Source of the DNA: Bacteroidia bacterium
GTDB taxonomy: Bacteria > Bacteroidota > Bacteroidia > Chitinophagales > Saprospiraceae
Direction: 5' to 3'
Assembly: GCA_030430845.1 (NCBI GenBank)
Contig: JAUIKE010000049.1
Coordinates: 1-47,177, forward strand
DNA: 47,177 nt
Below the pieces are notes generated by a model. It was not told the origin of the DNA, ran no database searches, and saw nothing but the letters and a program-made list of their open reading frames with translations. Position numbers and translations under genes: made by a program. Of this stretch, positions 1-7,263 are shown piece after piece; positions within the stretch are counted from its first letter, which is position 1, and each line of letters opens with the position of its first letter.

Positions 1-994
1 TTCCCAGCGCACTTTTTTGGAAAGTAGCCACTCCGGTGCCGGACCCTTCGAAGTCAATAAAGACTAACTTATACAGCTGATCATTCGCTGTTTTTACAAC
101 AAAGGCCAAACTATCTTCCAGTATCCATCCATCCATAAAGTCGTATACTTTCCAATCATAGCCGATCACATCCAGACGAGTGGAAAAAGTATCCGGAAGT
201 GTTTCGATTACTACCTGGGTAGGATCAACATTTTCCATTTTGACCACTTCTACGCCCGGCCCGGAGAGGATGCCCGTTACATTATAATCGAGGATATTAC
301 CTTCTCCGTCATCTACCGGAGTGACGTAGCGCGCAAAAGTGAAATCGAATTGTTGGACGCCCAGATCGACAGTTGTACCGGCTTCAAAGGAAAAAAAGGC
401 CAGTCCCGGATCGGCAAAACTGGTTTTGTTGATGGTGGAGGTCATTTCATTTTGACCGTCCAGGTCGGCATATTTGATGGTGTAGTTCGGATGAATAAGC
501 GACTCGATCATAAACTTTTTATAGGCGCCGCTTCTTAACTTAATGACGTAGACCCTGTCGCCCACCACTTGATTGGAGGAAGGCGTGTAAACACCCCAAC
601 CATAATCGAATGGATTCATTAAAAATCTGGGCGTGTTGAGGGCTCCGTAAGACCAGCTTGTTTCATCGTTGTAAAGCCGCGTAAAAGTAGAATCAAAGGT
701 AGTCACCGCAGCAAAACCGAACGTATCGGCCAGGTATAACTCAACAGAGGGTGCCGGTGCCGTATAGCTGGAAATAGAGGATTCATTGACATGAATACCG
801 GCATCTTGCACGCCAAAAGCAGTGAATGCCAGATCCCAACTGTCATTATCCGCCTGTATGGTCGTGTCGTTTTCCAAATCATGGAAGGCCTGCTGTGCGT
901 AGCCGGCTCCGGTGGCAATTTGCACAAAGTGCTGTGCGTTAAGGTATGGACTTGAAAAGATCAGTAGCCCTGTCAGTAGTACGAGTGATTTCAT
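1..994 (-). CDS. HmuY-like secreted protein, C-terminus cut by window edge
   Basis: An open frame runs from an ATG at 994 on the minus strand to the window edge with no stop (331 codons visible). It begins with a typical signal peptide (MKSLVLLTGLLIFSSPYLNA). The rest looks like two tandem HmuY-like beta domains. The first has a 'SWDLAF' strand and ends near 'DRVYVIKLRSGAYKKFMIES'. The second starts at 'VQQFDFTFARYV' and ends near 'AFVVKTANDQLYKLVFIDF'. HmuY proteins bind haem on the surface of Bacteroidota, but no haem ligand can be assigned here. Family resemblance is by eye. Related proteins in this phylum often end in a T9SS sorting domain, which would lie outside the window. The gene diverges from the Omp85 gene. 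Confidence 0.6.
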   Translation of the reverse strand, partial: MKSLVLLTGLLIFSSPYLNAQHFVQIATGAGYAQQAFHDLENDTTIQADNDSWDLAFTAFGVQDAGIHVNESSISSYTAPAPSVELYLADTFGFAAVTTFDSTFTRLYNDETSWSYGALNTPRFLMNPFDYGWGVYTPSSNQVVGDRVYVIKLRSGAYKKFMIESLIHPNYTIKYADLDGQNEMTSTINKTSFADPGLAFFSFEAGTTVDLGVQQFDFTFARYVTPVDDGEGNILDYNVTGILSGPGVEVVKMENVDPTQVVIETLPDTFSTRLDVIGYDWKVYDFMDGWILEDSLAFVVKTANDQLYKLVFIDFEGSGTGVATFQKSALG

Positions 995-1017
995 GGACAA
1001 AATTGGTTGTTCGTAAA

Positions 1018-1046
1018 TTGGCTTATTATTATTTAGACTAATTTTA
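1018..1046 (+). promoter_or_regulatory. Possible promoter of the Omp85 gene
   Basis: TTG at 1018-1020, an 18-nt spacer and TAATTTTA at 1039-1046, one base off the TAnnTTTG consensus. It lies about 147 nt upstream of the preferred ATG at 1193. Weak, sequence match only. Confidence 0.3.
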
Positions 1047-1053
1047 GATAAGG

Positions 1054-1061
1054 CAAAAGTA
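1054..1061 (-). promoter_or_regulatory. Possible -7 element of the HmuY-like gene
   Basis: Read on the minus strand this is TACTTTTG, a match to the Bacteroidota -7 consensus TAnnTTTG, about 60 nt upstream of the ATG at 994. No TTG sits at the expected -33 distance, so this is a half-supported call. Confidence 0.35.
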
Positions 1062-1192
1062 GGTTGAATTCTCTTAAAATAAAATACTGAAATCCAGTTA
1101 ATTACGAACTCATCAAGATTAGGTAGCGAAATACCTATCTTTAGGTAATTAGGTAGACAGTGGCGTTATTGACTTCTAACAATTATTTTGAC

Positions 1193-2977
1193 ATGGCAGT
1201 GATGTTTACTAAGGTGGCAAAGAAAAAGTGGGGGGCTTTTGCATTATGCTGGATGCTTCTGCATGTTACAGGGTATACTCAAGCTGGTTATCATTTGTCG
1301 TATCAGTTCCAATCGTCCGAGTTACAAGAAAAAAAATATAGCTGGCTGGAGGAGTTTTCTGATACTGCCCAGTTATTGCTTCATCTCGAAAATCTCGTAA
1401 AAGCCATTCGAACGGACGGATTTCTGGAGGCTTCACTAGATCAGATAAAAGAAAATGATAGTTTGTATACAGCCTATTTACACATTGGTCCGGTATATGA
1501 GTGGACTAATTTATACAATGGCAATATCCCAAAAGATTTCCTTCCAAGGGCTGCCAATAATAGGAGCAAAAAAGGGGGGACTCCTTTTAATTTTGATCAG
1601 ATTGCAGAAATCAGGGAAAAGGTTCTTCAAAAAGCGGAGCAAAATGGCTATCCCTTTGCGTCTGTTTTTCTGGATAGTATTCGTTTGAAAGGAAATACGA
1701 TAAGTGCCGGATTGTATATGGAATTGAATAAACCCATTGTTTGGGGCGACTTGCTTCTGGAAGGGGATGCTAATATTTCCACCACCTATCTGAGCAATTA
1801 CCTGGGCGTTAAAACCGGCGATCCCTACAATCTTCAACGATTGCAAAGAATCAACAGGCGGCTTCGGGAACTTCCTTTTTTACAAATAACTAAAGACCCA
1901 AGCGTTCAGTTTCAGGGACCCACAGCAAACGTACAACTCGACCTGCGCAAACGCACGGCCAGTCGCTTTGATTTCCTTATCGGCTTTTTACCTAACAGCC
2001 AACAACTTGGAAGATTTCTGTTAACTGGTTCTTTTGAGGGGGAGTTACAGAACACTTTTGGGCAGGGTGAACGGGTATATGCCAAGTTTGAACAATTGCG
2101 ACCTGAAAGTCAATTTTTGGAGGTTGATTTTAATTTGCCCTATTTGTTCAACCTACCCTTTGGTACAGACTTCAGCTTTCAGTTATACAAAAGAGACACC
2201 ACCTATCTGGACCTTGAAATTGATGCAGGTGTACAATACTTACTGGAAGGAGGGAATTATCTGAAGGTATTCTGGAGCAATCGTTCTTCGCGCTTACTGG
2301 CCATCAACAATCAATTATTACTGAATACGCAGCAACTGCCGCCGCAGCTGGATGTCAGTTACCCTGCTTTTGGGTTGGAATGGGTGCATCAGCAGCTCGA
2401 TTATCGCTTCAATCCGCGAAAGGGCTGGGAAAGTCGCTGGAGGGCCAGTGTCGGAACAAAAAAGATCAGTCGCAACAGTAAAATTGAAGAACTAGACCTT
2501 GGATACCTTTACGATAGCCTCAACCTGAGAAGTAGCCAGTATCGATTAGAGGCCTCACTAGCCGCCTACCTGCCCCTTTTTATCAATAGCACCCTGAAGC
2601 TGGGGGTGAATAGTCAATGGATTTTTTCGGACCAGCCCATTTACCTCAACGAGCAATACCGCCTGGGCGGTAACCGCCTGCTCCGTGGATTTGACGAAGA
2701 GCAGTTTTTTGCAACACAGTATATTGTAAGCACACTGGAATATCGCCTGCTCATTGGCCCCAACTCCTATTTATACCTCTTTGGCGATTACGGCTGGCTG
2801 GCTAATCGGACCGCCACCATTGACGAAGTGCTGCGCCCTTTTGGTTTTGGGTCTGGTATTAGTTTTGAAACTAAAGTCGGGGTTTTCGGGATCAGTTTGG
2901 CAGTAGGCGGGCAAAAAGAGGTGCCGATAGACTTTAGTAGCCCGAAGGTGCATTTCGGGTATGTTAGTCGATTTTGA
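1193..2977 (+). CDS. Omp85/BamA-family outer membrane beta-barrel protein
   Basis: A 594-residue protein with an N-terminal signal peptide (MFTKVAKKKWGAFALCWMLL region). A periplasmic part includes a POTRA-like segment ('WGDLLLEGDANISTTYLSNY' to 'VQLDLRKRTASRF'), followed by a C-terminal barrel. The Omp85 loop-6 signature appears as 'LLRGF' at about residue 498, and the chain ends in the aromatic residue F, as expected for outer membrane barrels. It is shorter than BamA (usually five POTRAs), so it is more like the short D15/surface-antigen or TamA-like proteins. The frame is open from a GTG at 1160, but the ATGs at 1193 and 1202 give a cleaner signal peptide. It probably inserts or exports an outer membrane or surface protein; the substrate is unknown. 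Confidence 0.8.
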   Translation: MAVMFTKVAKKKWGAFALCWMLLHVTGYTQAGYHLSYQFQSSELQEKKYSWLEEFSDTAQLLLHLENLVKAIRTDGFLEASLDQIKENDSLYTAYLHIGPVYEWTNLYNGNIPKDFLPRAANNRSKKGGTPFNFDQIAEIREKVLQKAEQNGYPFASVFLDSIRLKGNTISAGLYMELNKPIVWGDLLLEGDANISTTYLSNYLGVKTGDPYNLQRLQRINRRLRELPFLQITKDPSVQFQGPTANVQLDLRKRTASRFDFLIGFLPNSQQLGRFLLTGSFEGELQNTFGQGERVYAKFEQLRPESQFLEVDFNLPYLFNLPFGTDFSFQLYKRDTTYLDLEIDAGVQYLLEGGNYLKVFWSNRSSRLLAINNQLLLNTQQLPPQLDVSYPAFGLEWVHQQLDYRFNPRKGWESRWRASVGTKKISRNSKIEELDLGYLYDSLNLRSSQYRLEASLAAYLPLFINSTLKLGVNSQWIFSDQPIYLNEQYRLGGNRLLRGFDEEQFFATQYIVSTLEYRLLIGPNSYLYLFGDYGWLANRTATIDEVLRPFGFGSGISFETKVGVFGISLAVGGQKEVPIDFSSPKVHFGYVSRF

Positions 2978-3060
2978 TTTAATGTTCTATACACTCAAGA
3001 TGTCTTAAATGCGGCCGCTGATGAACACTGATAGCCGTTGTGTATTTTAGTAGGCGGCGC

Positions 3061-4005
3061 TTAGAGGTTTTTCCTCCATTTCCACCAATCTAAGCATTTG
3101 TACAACTGATTATGGTATTTCCAAACCCGGAAGTAAGGCTCCTGCCGGGCTCCGAACTGGCGACGGATGGCCTCAATATTTTCCATCATACTTCCTTCAA
3201 AGTCGAAGCAGGGAAGCTTAAGTTGTTCGTGGGTGAAGCGGATGGCTTCCCAGATAAGTAATATCCCTGCTCCACTACTTCTCAGTTCGGGATCGTCTCC
3301 GGAAAGATGGTAATAGGCACATCGATCATCCCAGATCAGGTAAGCGGCCGAGTGAATGCGATCTTTATCATCCACAGCAAAGAACATTCGTCGGGCCTGA
3401 TGTTGTTCCAGAGCCTGATCATGTTTTTTTAAAAACTCAAAAGAATACGGGATGTGTACGTCCTGCCGGTCGAAGCTTTTTTGGTTCAGTTCATAAAAAG
3501 TGGATAGGGAATGGTGGGTCTCCATTCGAAGTTGAGCTTGCGCCTTTTTGATATTCCGTTTCATATTTCGGTTCAGGCCGGCATAAACTGTCTTCAGGTC
3601 TTGCACATCCAGTATATAAGTGTAGCGGGTGGTTTGTCGGTATCCGTTCCAATAAAAAGGTAGCCAATTGGTGACGGAGGGGTGAAAATCCTGTTTGAAG
3701 CCGTCCACTTTGGGCAATTGCTCGATGAGTTGACGGTACATGCGATGGCTGTTTTTTACATTCCGAACTTCAGCGGTCAGGTAAGGCCCCATGGTTTTTG
3801 CCATAGGAGGCATAATAATGTATGTAAAACCCAGCTTTTTTTTCACAAAAAAAGGCAAGGAGGCCAGGATTCGATTATTTTTTTCCACCAACGCTACCTC
3901 CCAATAACCCTCTTCACATACCGCATCCAGATACCAGTCTTTTACAAAAACGGGTAAGTCTTTTTCCGTTTGGCAAAAAAGGCGGTATTTTTCCTTATTA
4001 GTCAT
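3061..4005 (-). CDS. FemAB/GNAT-type acyl or aminoacyl transferase
   Basis: A 314-residue protein starting MTNKEKYRLF. The C-terminal half carries the pattern of the FemAB/BioF2 (Acetyltransf_6) group: 'RNMKRNIKKAQ' near the middle, 'YYHLSGDDPELRSSGAG', and 'FDFEGSMMENIEAIRRQFGA' near the end. These are double-GNAT-fold proteins that transfer an acyl or aminoacyl group, often in cell-wall or glycan modification; the substrate cannot be read here. The frame extends upstream through a large palindrome (4027-4099), but that extension would translate the hairpin, so the ATG at 4005 is preferred. It converges on the Omp85 gene with an 83-nt gap. Confidence 0.7.
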   Translation of the reverse strand: MTNKEKYRLFCQTEKDLPVFVKDWYLDAVCEEGYWEVALVEKNNRILASLPFFVKKKLGFTYIIMPPMAKTMGPYLTAEVRNVKNSHRMYRQLIEQLPKVDGFKQDFHPSVTNWLPFYWNGYRQTTRYTYILDVQDLKTVYAGLNRNMKRNIKKAQAQLRMETHHSLSTFYELNQKSFDRQDVHIPYSFEFLKKHDQALEQHQARRMFFAVDDKDRIHSAAYLIWDDRCAYYHLSGDDPELRSSGAGILLIWEAIRFTHEQLKLPCFDFEGSMMENIEAIRRQFGARQEPYFRVWKYHNQLYKCLDWWKWRKNL

Positions 4006-4026
4006 ACTAATTTTTGAGGTAGCCCG

Positions 4027-4099
4027 TAGTATAATTTTAAGGGTTCTTTTTTTGAAAAAACAAAGTTTTTTCAAAAAAAGAACCCTTAAAATTATACTA
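4027..4099 (-). terminator. 35-bp perfect palindrome behind the O-methyltransferase gene
   Basis: Arms 4027-4061 and 4065-4099 are perfectly complementary over 35 bp with a 3-nt AAA loop. The palindrome lies 2 nt past the O-methyltransferase stop codon and 21 nt upstream of the next gene's ATG. T-rich stretches lie inside the stem. It most likely ends the upstream transcript; its length is unusual for a terminator. Confidence 0.7.
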
Positions 4100-4101
4100 T
4101 T

Positions 4102-4755
4102 CTATTTCTTAATCATCATCATGATCCCATCGCGAATAGGCAGAAGAATATTCTCCACTCGTTCATCCTCCTGTACTTTTTTATTAAAAGTACGAATCCC
4201 TTCGGTATCAGCGTCGAATTCTTCCTGGACGACCTTTCCACTCCACAATACGTTATCGGCCAAGAGGATACCCCCCGGGTTCATTTTTTCTACGATCAGC
4301 TCGTAATGATGAGGATAGTCCATCTTACCGGCATCCATGAAGGCCAGATCAAAAGAAAGATCCAGGGTTGGGATCACTTTGGCTGCATCGCCGATATGCA
4401 GGTGGATTTTCTCTTGCATCCCGGCTTTATCGATGTACTTCCTGATGAGGAATTCGAGTTCTGGATTCACTTCTATGGTATGCAGTTGGCCGCCTTCCGG
4501 CAGACCTTCTGCCATGCATAAGGCTGCGTAGCCGGTAAAAGTACCCACCTCCAGGATTGTTTTGGGTTGTTTGATCCGGCTCAGCATAGCCAGAAATCGC
4601 CCTTGCAGATGCCCCGACAGCATTTGAGGCGCCAGGGTTTTGAGGTGTGTTTCGCGTTCGAGTTGGTAAAGGATATCGGATTGAGGGAAAGTATGGGCTT
4701 CGCAATAATCCAGCAAAGCAAAAAGGTGGGTATTGATTCTAATGTTGGACTCCAT
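4102..4755 (-). CDS. SAM-dependent O-methyltransferase, family 3 (CCoAOMT-like)
   Basis: A 217-residue protein, the usual length for bacterial class-I O-methyltransferases of the caffeoyl-CoA type. The SAM-binding motif I is 'EVGTFTGY' at residues 69-76. Further on come 'LHTIEVNPE', then 'DLAFMDAGKMDYPHHYE', which holds the metal-binding aspartate of this family, and the signature 'GGILLADNVLWSGKV'. It should be a soluble, divalent-metal-dependent enzyme methylating a catechol-like hydroxyl; the actual substrate is unknown. The ATG at 4755 fits the family start. It lies between two strong hairpins (4790-4834 and 4027-4099), so it is probably transcribed alone. Confidence 0.88.
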   Translation of the reverse strand: MESNIRINTHLFALLDYCEAHTFPQSDILYQLERETHLKTLAPQMLSGHLQGRFLAMLSRIKQPKTILEVGTFTGYAALCMAEGLPEGGQLHTIEVNPELEFLIRKYIDKAGMQEKIHLHIGDAAKVIPTLDLSFDLAFMDAGKMDYPHHYELIVEKMNPGGILLADNVLWSGKVVQEEFDADTEGIRTFNKKVQEDERVENILLPIRDGIMMMIKK

Positions 4756-4789
4756 TGGTTGAAAACGGTTTTTTACGCAAAATAAAAAA

Positions 4790-4834
4790 CTTAATCGTCA
4801 TTCGTTCAAAGTCTTCGAACGAACAACGATTAAG
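4790..4834 (-). terminator. Rho-independent terminator of marC-family gene
   Basis: On the minus strand an 18-bp stem with two mismatches (arms 4817-4834 and 4790-4807, 9-nt loop) is followed directly by TTTTTTATTTT. It starts 13 nt after the MarC-family stop codon. Classical terminator geometry. Confidence 0.8.
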
Positions 4835-4846
4835 CTTTTAGGTGGG

Positions 4847-5419
4847 TTAAGATTTAAGGAAATGCACATTTTCCTTAAACAATTTAATCGCAATGGCTAT
4901 TAGGACGATCCCGAAAACTTTGCGCAGCACATTCGCCCCGTTTTCTCCCAGTTTACGGCCCAGCCAATTGGAGGTGCGCAGCACCAGATAAACGATCAGG
5001 ATGTTGATGGCGATTGCTAGGCCGATATTCATGGCTTCATATTTTGCGCGTAAGGCCAGGATGGTGGTCATGGTACCGGCACCGGCAATGAGTGGAAACG
5101 CAATGGGTACGATGGTCCCCGACTTGGAATCCACATTATCTCGGAACAAGGTGACACCCAGGACCATCTCAATGCCCAGCAGTAGGATGATCAAAGCCCC
5201 CGCCACGGCGAAGGACTGCACATCCACGCCGAATAAGCCCAGGATGGATTCACCAAATAGTAAAAAGGCGATCATAATCACCAATGCGATCGCGGAAGCC
5301 TTAAAAGCTTCAATCTTGACTCCTTTTTTCTGCAGGTCTATCAATACCGGGATGGAACCCGCGATATCGATAACAGAAAACAGGATCAGGGTTACGGAAA
5401 ATAGCTCTTTCACGTTCAT
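4847..5419 (-). CDS. MarC-family integral membrane protein
   Basis: A 190-residue hydrophobic protein with about six membrane segments. It begins with the family-typical 'LFSVTLILFSVIDIAGSIPV', has a second hydrophobic pair near 'SFAVAGALIILLLGIEMVLG', and then the conserved 'PIAFPLIAGAGTMTTILAL'. MarC/UPF0056 proteins lie in the inner membrane. Their transport role is unproven despite the historical link to antibiotic resistance. A promoter match sits at 5482-5512 and a terminator at 4790-4834, suggesting a single-gene unit. Confidence 0.88.
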   Translation of the reverse strand: MNVKELFSVTLILFSVIDIAGSIPVLIDLQKKGVKIEAFKASAIALVIMIAFLLFGESILGLFGVDVQSFAVAGALIILLLGIEMVLGVTLFRDNVDSKSGTIVPIAFPLIAGAGTMTTILALRAKYEAMNIGLAIAINILIVYLVLRTSNWLGRKLGENGANVLRKVFGIVLIAIAIKLFKENVHFLKS

Positions 5420-5481
5420 AGTCGGATTAATTTTCGCTGTTTAACAATGCAGGTAACCTGCTCATTTTGAAAATAAGCCCG

Positions 5482-5512
5482 CAAATGTATGCTATTTGGA
5501 GATAGGACTCAA
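5482..5512 (-). promoter_or_regulatory. Bacteroidota-type promoter of the marC-family gene
   Basis: Read on the minus strand: TTG (5512-5510), a 20-nt spacer, then TACATTTG (5489-5482), matching TTG-N18/20-TAnnTTTG. The predicted start of transcription is about 55 nt upstream of the ATG at 5419. Confidence 0.55.
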
Positions 5513-5540
5513 GCCCTGGTGAGAAATTTAATATTGGATT

Positions 5541-5640
5541 GACACTGGGGGCGCTGCGGGAGGGTTTCGACACTGAAAACGCTGAGAGCACTGAAAGGAG
5601 TTTTGACACTGGGGACGCTGACAACACTGAAAGGCTGACA
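5541..5640. repeat. Degenerate tandem repeat, about 28-36 nt units
   Basis: Three units start with GACACTG at 5541, 5569 and 5605. They share the pattern GACACTG(A/G)rrACGCTGA followed by ACTGAAAG in the last two units. The stretch is intergenic between the MarC-family gene and the TauE/SafE gene; short open frames through it show only the repeat's own translation. Function unknown. Confidence 0.6.
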
Positions 5641-5735
5641 TTAAAACATGGAATGGTCGCTGTGGGGCAGGCGGGCAAAACCTGCCATTATCGGACAAAA
5701 GCGGACAGGAACTTGCGTCGAAATAAAATTTGGCC

Positions 5736-5790
5736 GAGTTTGCGGTAGTGACCTGGTGACTCGGAGTCACCAGGTCACTACCGCAAACTC
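5736..5790 (-). terminator. 26-bp perfect palindrome behind the TauE/SafE gene
   Basis: Arms 5736-5761 and 5765-5790 are perfectly complementary over 26 bp with a 3-nt CGG loop. It starts 24 nt after the permease stop codon. On the minus strand it is followed by a moderately T-rich stretch (AAATTTTATTT). Probable transcription terminator. Confidence 0.6.
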
Positions 5791-5814
5791 CAAATATCCT
5801 GGGGTCTCAGCCCT

Positions 5815-6600
5815 CTACCCCCCTAGCCCCGGCCACAACCACAGGTGTAGATCAAACAACTTCACGATTGCAAGGATCACTACAGCCACTAATATCCGGT
5901 GGGCCCACACATCTGCATTTTTGTATCGGGTAGCGAATACGGCCGCGTAATACCCCCCGGCAGTCTGTCCGACGGCCATGAGCAGGCCGATCTTCCAGTC
6001 GATCATGCCTTGGAAATGGAAGATGAGTACGGCTAGCAAGGTGTACATTCCTACTACCGGCACCTTAACGGCATTCGCCTCGATGATACTATACTTTGCG
6101 CCTAACACCATTACTGCCAGAAAGAATACTCCCATGCCCATTTGAATAAAGCCGCCATAGAATCCAAGAGCCAGAAAAGCAGGTACCACTACCCAAAGGT
6201 TAGGCTTATCGGCGGCAGCTGATTGGCGGAGCCAGCGCTTGGGTTTGACCAGAATAACGAACAACATTAAGATCATCAAAAAGCGGAACACCTGAATGAA
6301 CTGTGCATTGCTCACTCTGATCGCCACAATGATCCCGATAATCGCCCCGATGACGGTGAAGAGGATATGTGCCCAACTTTTTGAAATATTCAGTTTGCCG
6401 TTTTTGTAAAACACCCAGGTGCTGGCCACACTTTGGGTGAAGATGCCTACCCTATTCGTTCCGTTGGCTATGTTGCCCGGCAGGCCGATTAATTCAGTTA
6501 GGATAGTGAGCGTGATGGCAGAGCCGTTACCGGCCAGCGTATTAATGCCGCCGGCGAAAGCAGCTCCGATGATAGCTATTGCGTAGATGTACCAATCCAT
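5815..6600 (-). CDS. TauE/SafE (TSUP) family permease
   Basis: A 261-residue membrane protein starting MDWYIYAIAI. The N-terminal 'GAAFAGGINTLAGNGSAITL' is the signature of the TSUP/sulfite-exporter family (often annotated DUF81). The second-half counterpart 'ALGFYGGFIQMGMGVFFLAV' is also present. About eight transmembrane helices are visible. Members move sulfite, sulfonates or other organic anions; the substrate cannot be inferred here. A TTG three codons upstream is open, but the ATG at 6600 is preferred. It follows the epimerase gene by 66 nt, with a hairpin in between. Confidence 0.87.
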   Translation of the reverse strand: MDWYIYAIAIIGAAFAGGINTLAGNGSAITLTILTELIGLPGNIANGTNRVGIFTQSVASTWVFYKNGKLNISKSWAHILFTVIGAIIGIIVAIRVSNAQFIQVFRFLMILMLFVILVKPKRWLRQSAAADKPNLWVVVPAFLALGFYGGFIQMGMGVFFLAVMVLGAKYSIIEANAVKVPVVGMYTLLAVLIFHFQGMIDWKIGLLMAVGQTAGGYYAAVFATRYKNADVWAHRILVAVVILAIVKLFDLHLWLWPGLGG

Positions 6601-6634
6601 GTGATTCAAGTATTCGCTTGTTCAAGCCTCGAAG

Positions 6635-6670
6635 GTAATGATAAATTTGCGACTGCAAATTTATCATTAC
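6635..6670 (-). terminator. 16-bp palindrome at the 3' end of mce
   Basis: Arms 6635-6650 and 6655-6670 are perfectly complementary over 16 bp around a 4-nt loop, and overlap the stop codon of the epimerase gene. No T-run follows on the minus strand, so it may be an mRNA-stabilising or attenuating hairpin rather than a true terminator. Confidence 0.45.
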
Positions 6671-7068
6671 TTAATAGACTGGCAGAACTCTACCAACACC
6701 CCATTTGTTGTTTTGGGATGTAGGAAACACACCAATTTATTATCTGCACCTTTTTTAGGTTCCTCGTTCAGGACTTTGAAGCCCAGGCTGGTGGCCAGGG
6801 CCATGGCGGCTTTGATGTCTTCCACTTCAAAGGCCACATGATGGATGCCCTCCCGGTTTTTCTCCAAATATTTAGCGATGGCACTATCCGGGGAAGTCGC
6901 CTCCAGCAGTTCGATTTTTGATTCCCCGATCTGGAAAAAAGAGGTTTTGACATGTTCGGATTCGACTTCTTCTACTTTGTAGTGAGGCTTGCCAAGGAGT
7001 TTGGCGAATAATTCATTGCTCTTTCCGAGGTCTTTGACGGCGATGCCGAGATGTTCGAGACGGATCAT
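6667..7068 (-). CDS. mce: Methylmalonyl-CoA epimerase
   Basis: A 133-residue single-domain VOC (glyoxalase-fold) protein, the normal size for this enzyme. It interconverts (R)- and (S)-methylmalonyl-CoA in propionate and branched-chain/odd-chain catabolism. The start 'MIRLEHLGIAVKDL' is diagnostic; metal ligands by family position are H6, H77 (in 'GIHHVAFEV') and E127 (in 'GVLVEFCQ'). 'EEPKKGADNKLVCFLHPK' is also typical. No mutase gene is in the window. The upstream 195-nt gap to the divergent sensor gene shows no clear promoter consensus. Confidence 0.93.
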   Translation of the reverse strand: MIRLEHLGIAVKDLGKSNELFAKLLGKPHYKVEEVESEHVKTSFFQIGESKIELLEATSPDSAIAKYLEKNREGIHHVAFEVEDIKAAMALATSLGFKVLNEEPKKGADNKLVCFLHPKTTNGVLVEFCQSIK

Positions 7069-7263
7069 AATGGTGGTTGGTTATTTATTTATTGATTATT
7101 TTTCTGTATACAGGTAAAATAAGGAAAAAAATGACGGATGGTGGTGACGGATGCTAGTGATTAATCAATAAAACCAAATCTCCTTTTTTTCGTAAACTCC
7201 CTTATGTAAAGTTCCATCATTCAAATTTTTCCTATTTTTATGAAGAACGGGTAAGGGACGTGT

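Noticed and set aside
5694..5700. CGGACAA match to the Rrf2 half-site
   Set aside because: A single heptamer in an unrelated gap; several are expected by chance in a window this long.
5427..5770. Short Ser/Pro-rich open frames in the gap after the MarC-family gene
   Set aside because: The amino-acid pattern (LSVLSAS..VSK repeats) is just the translated DNA repeat, and several frames are open at once.
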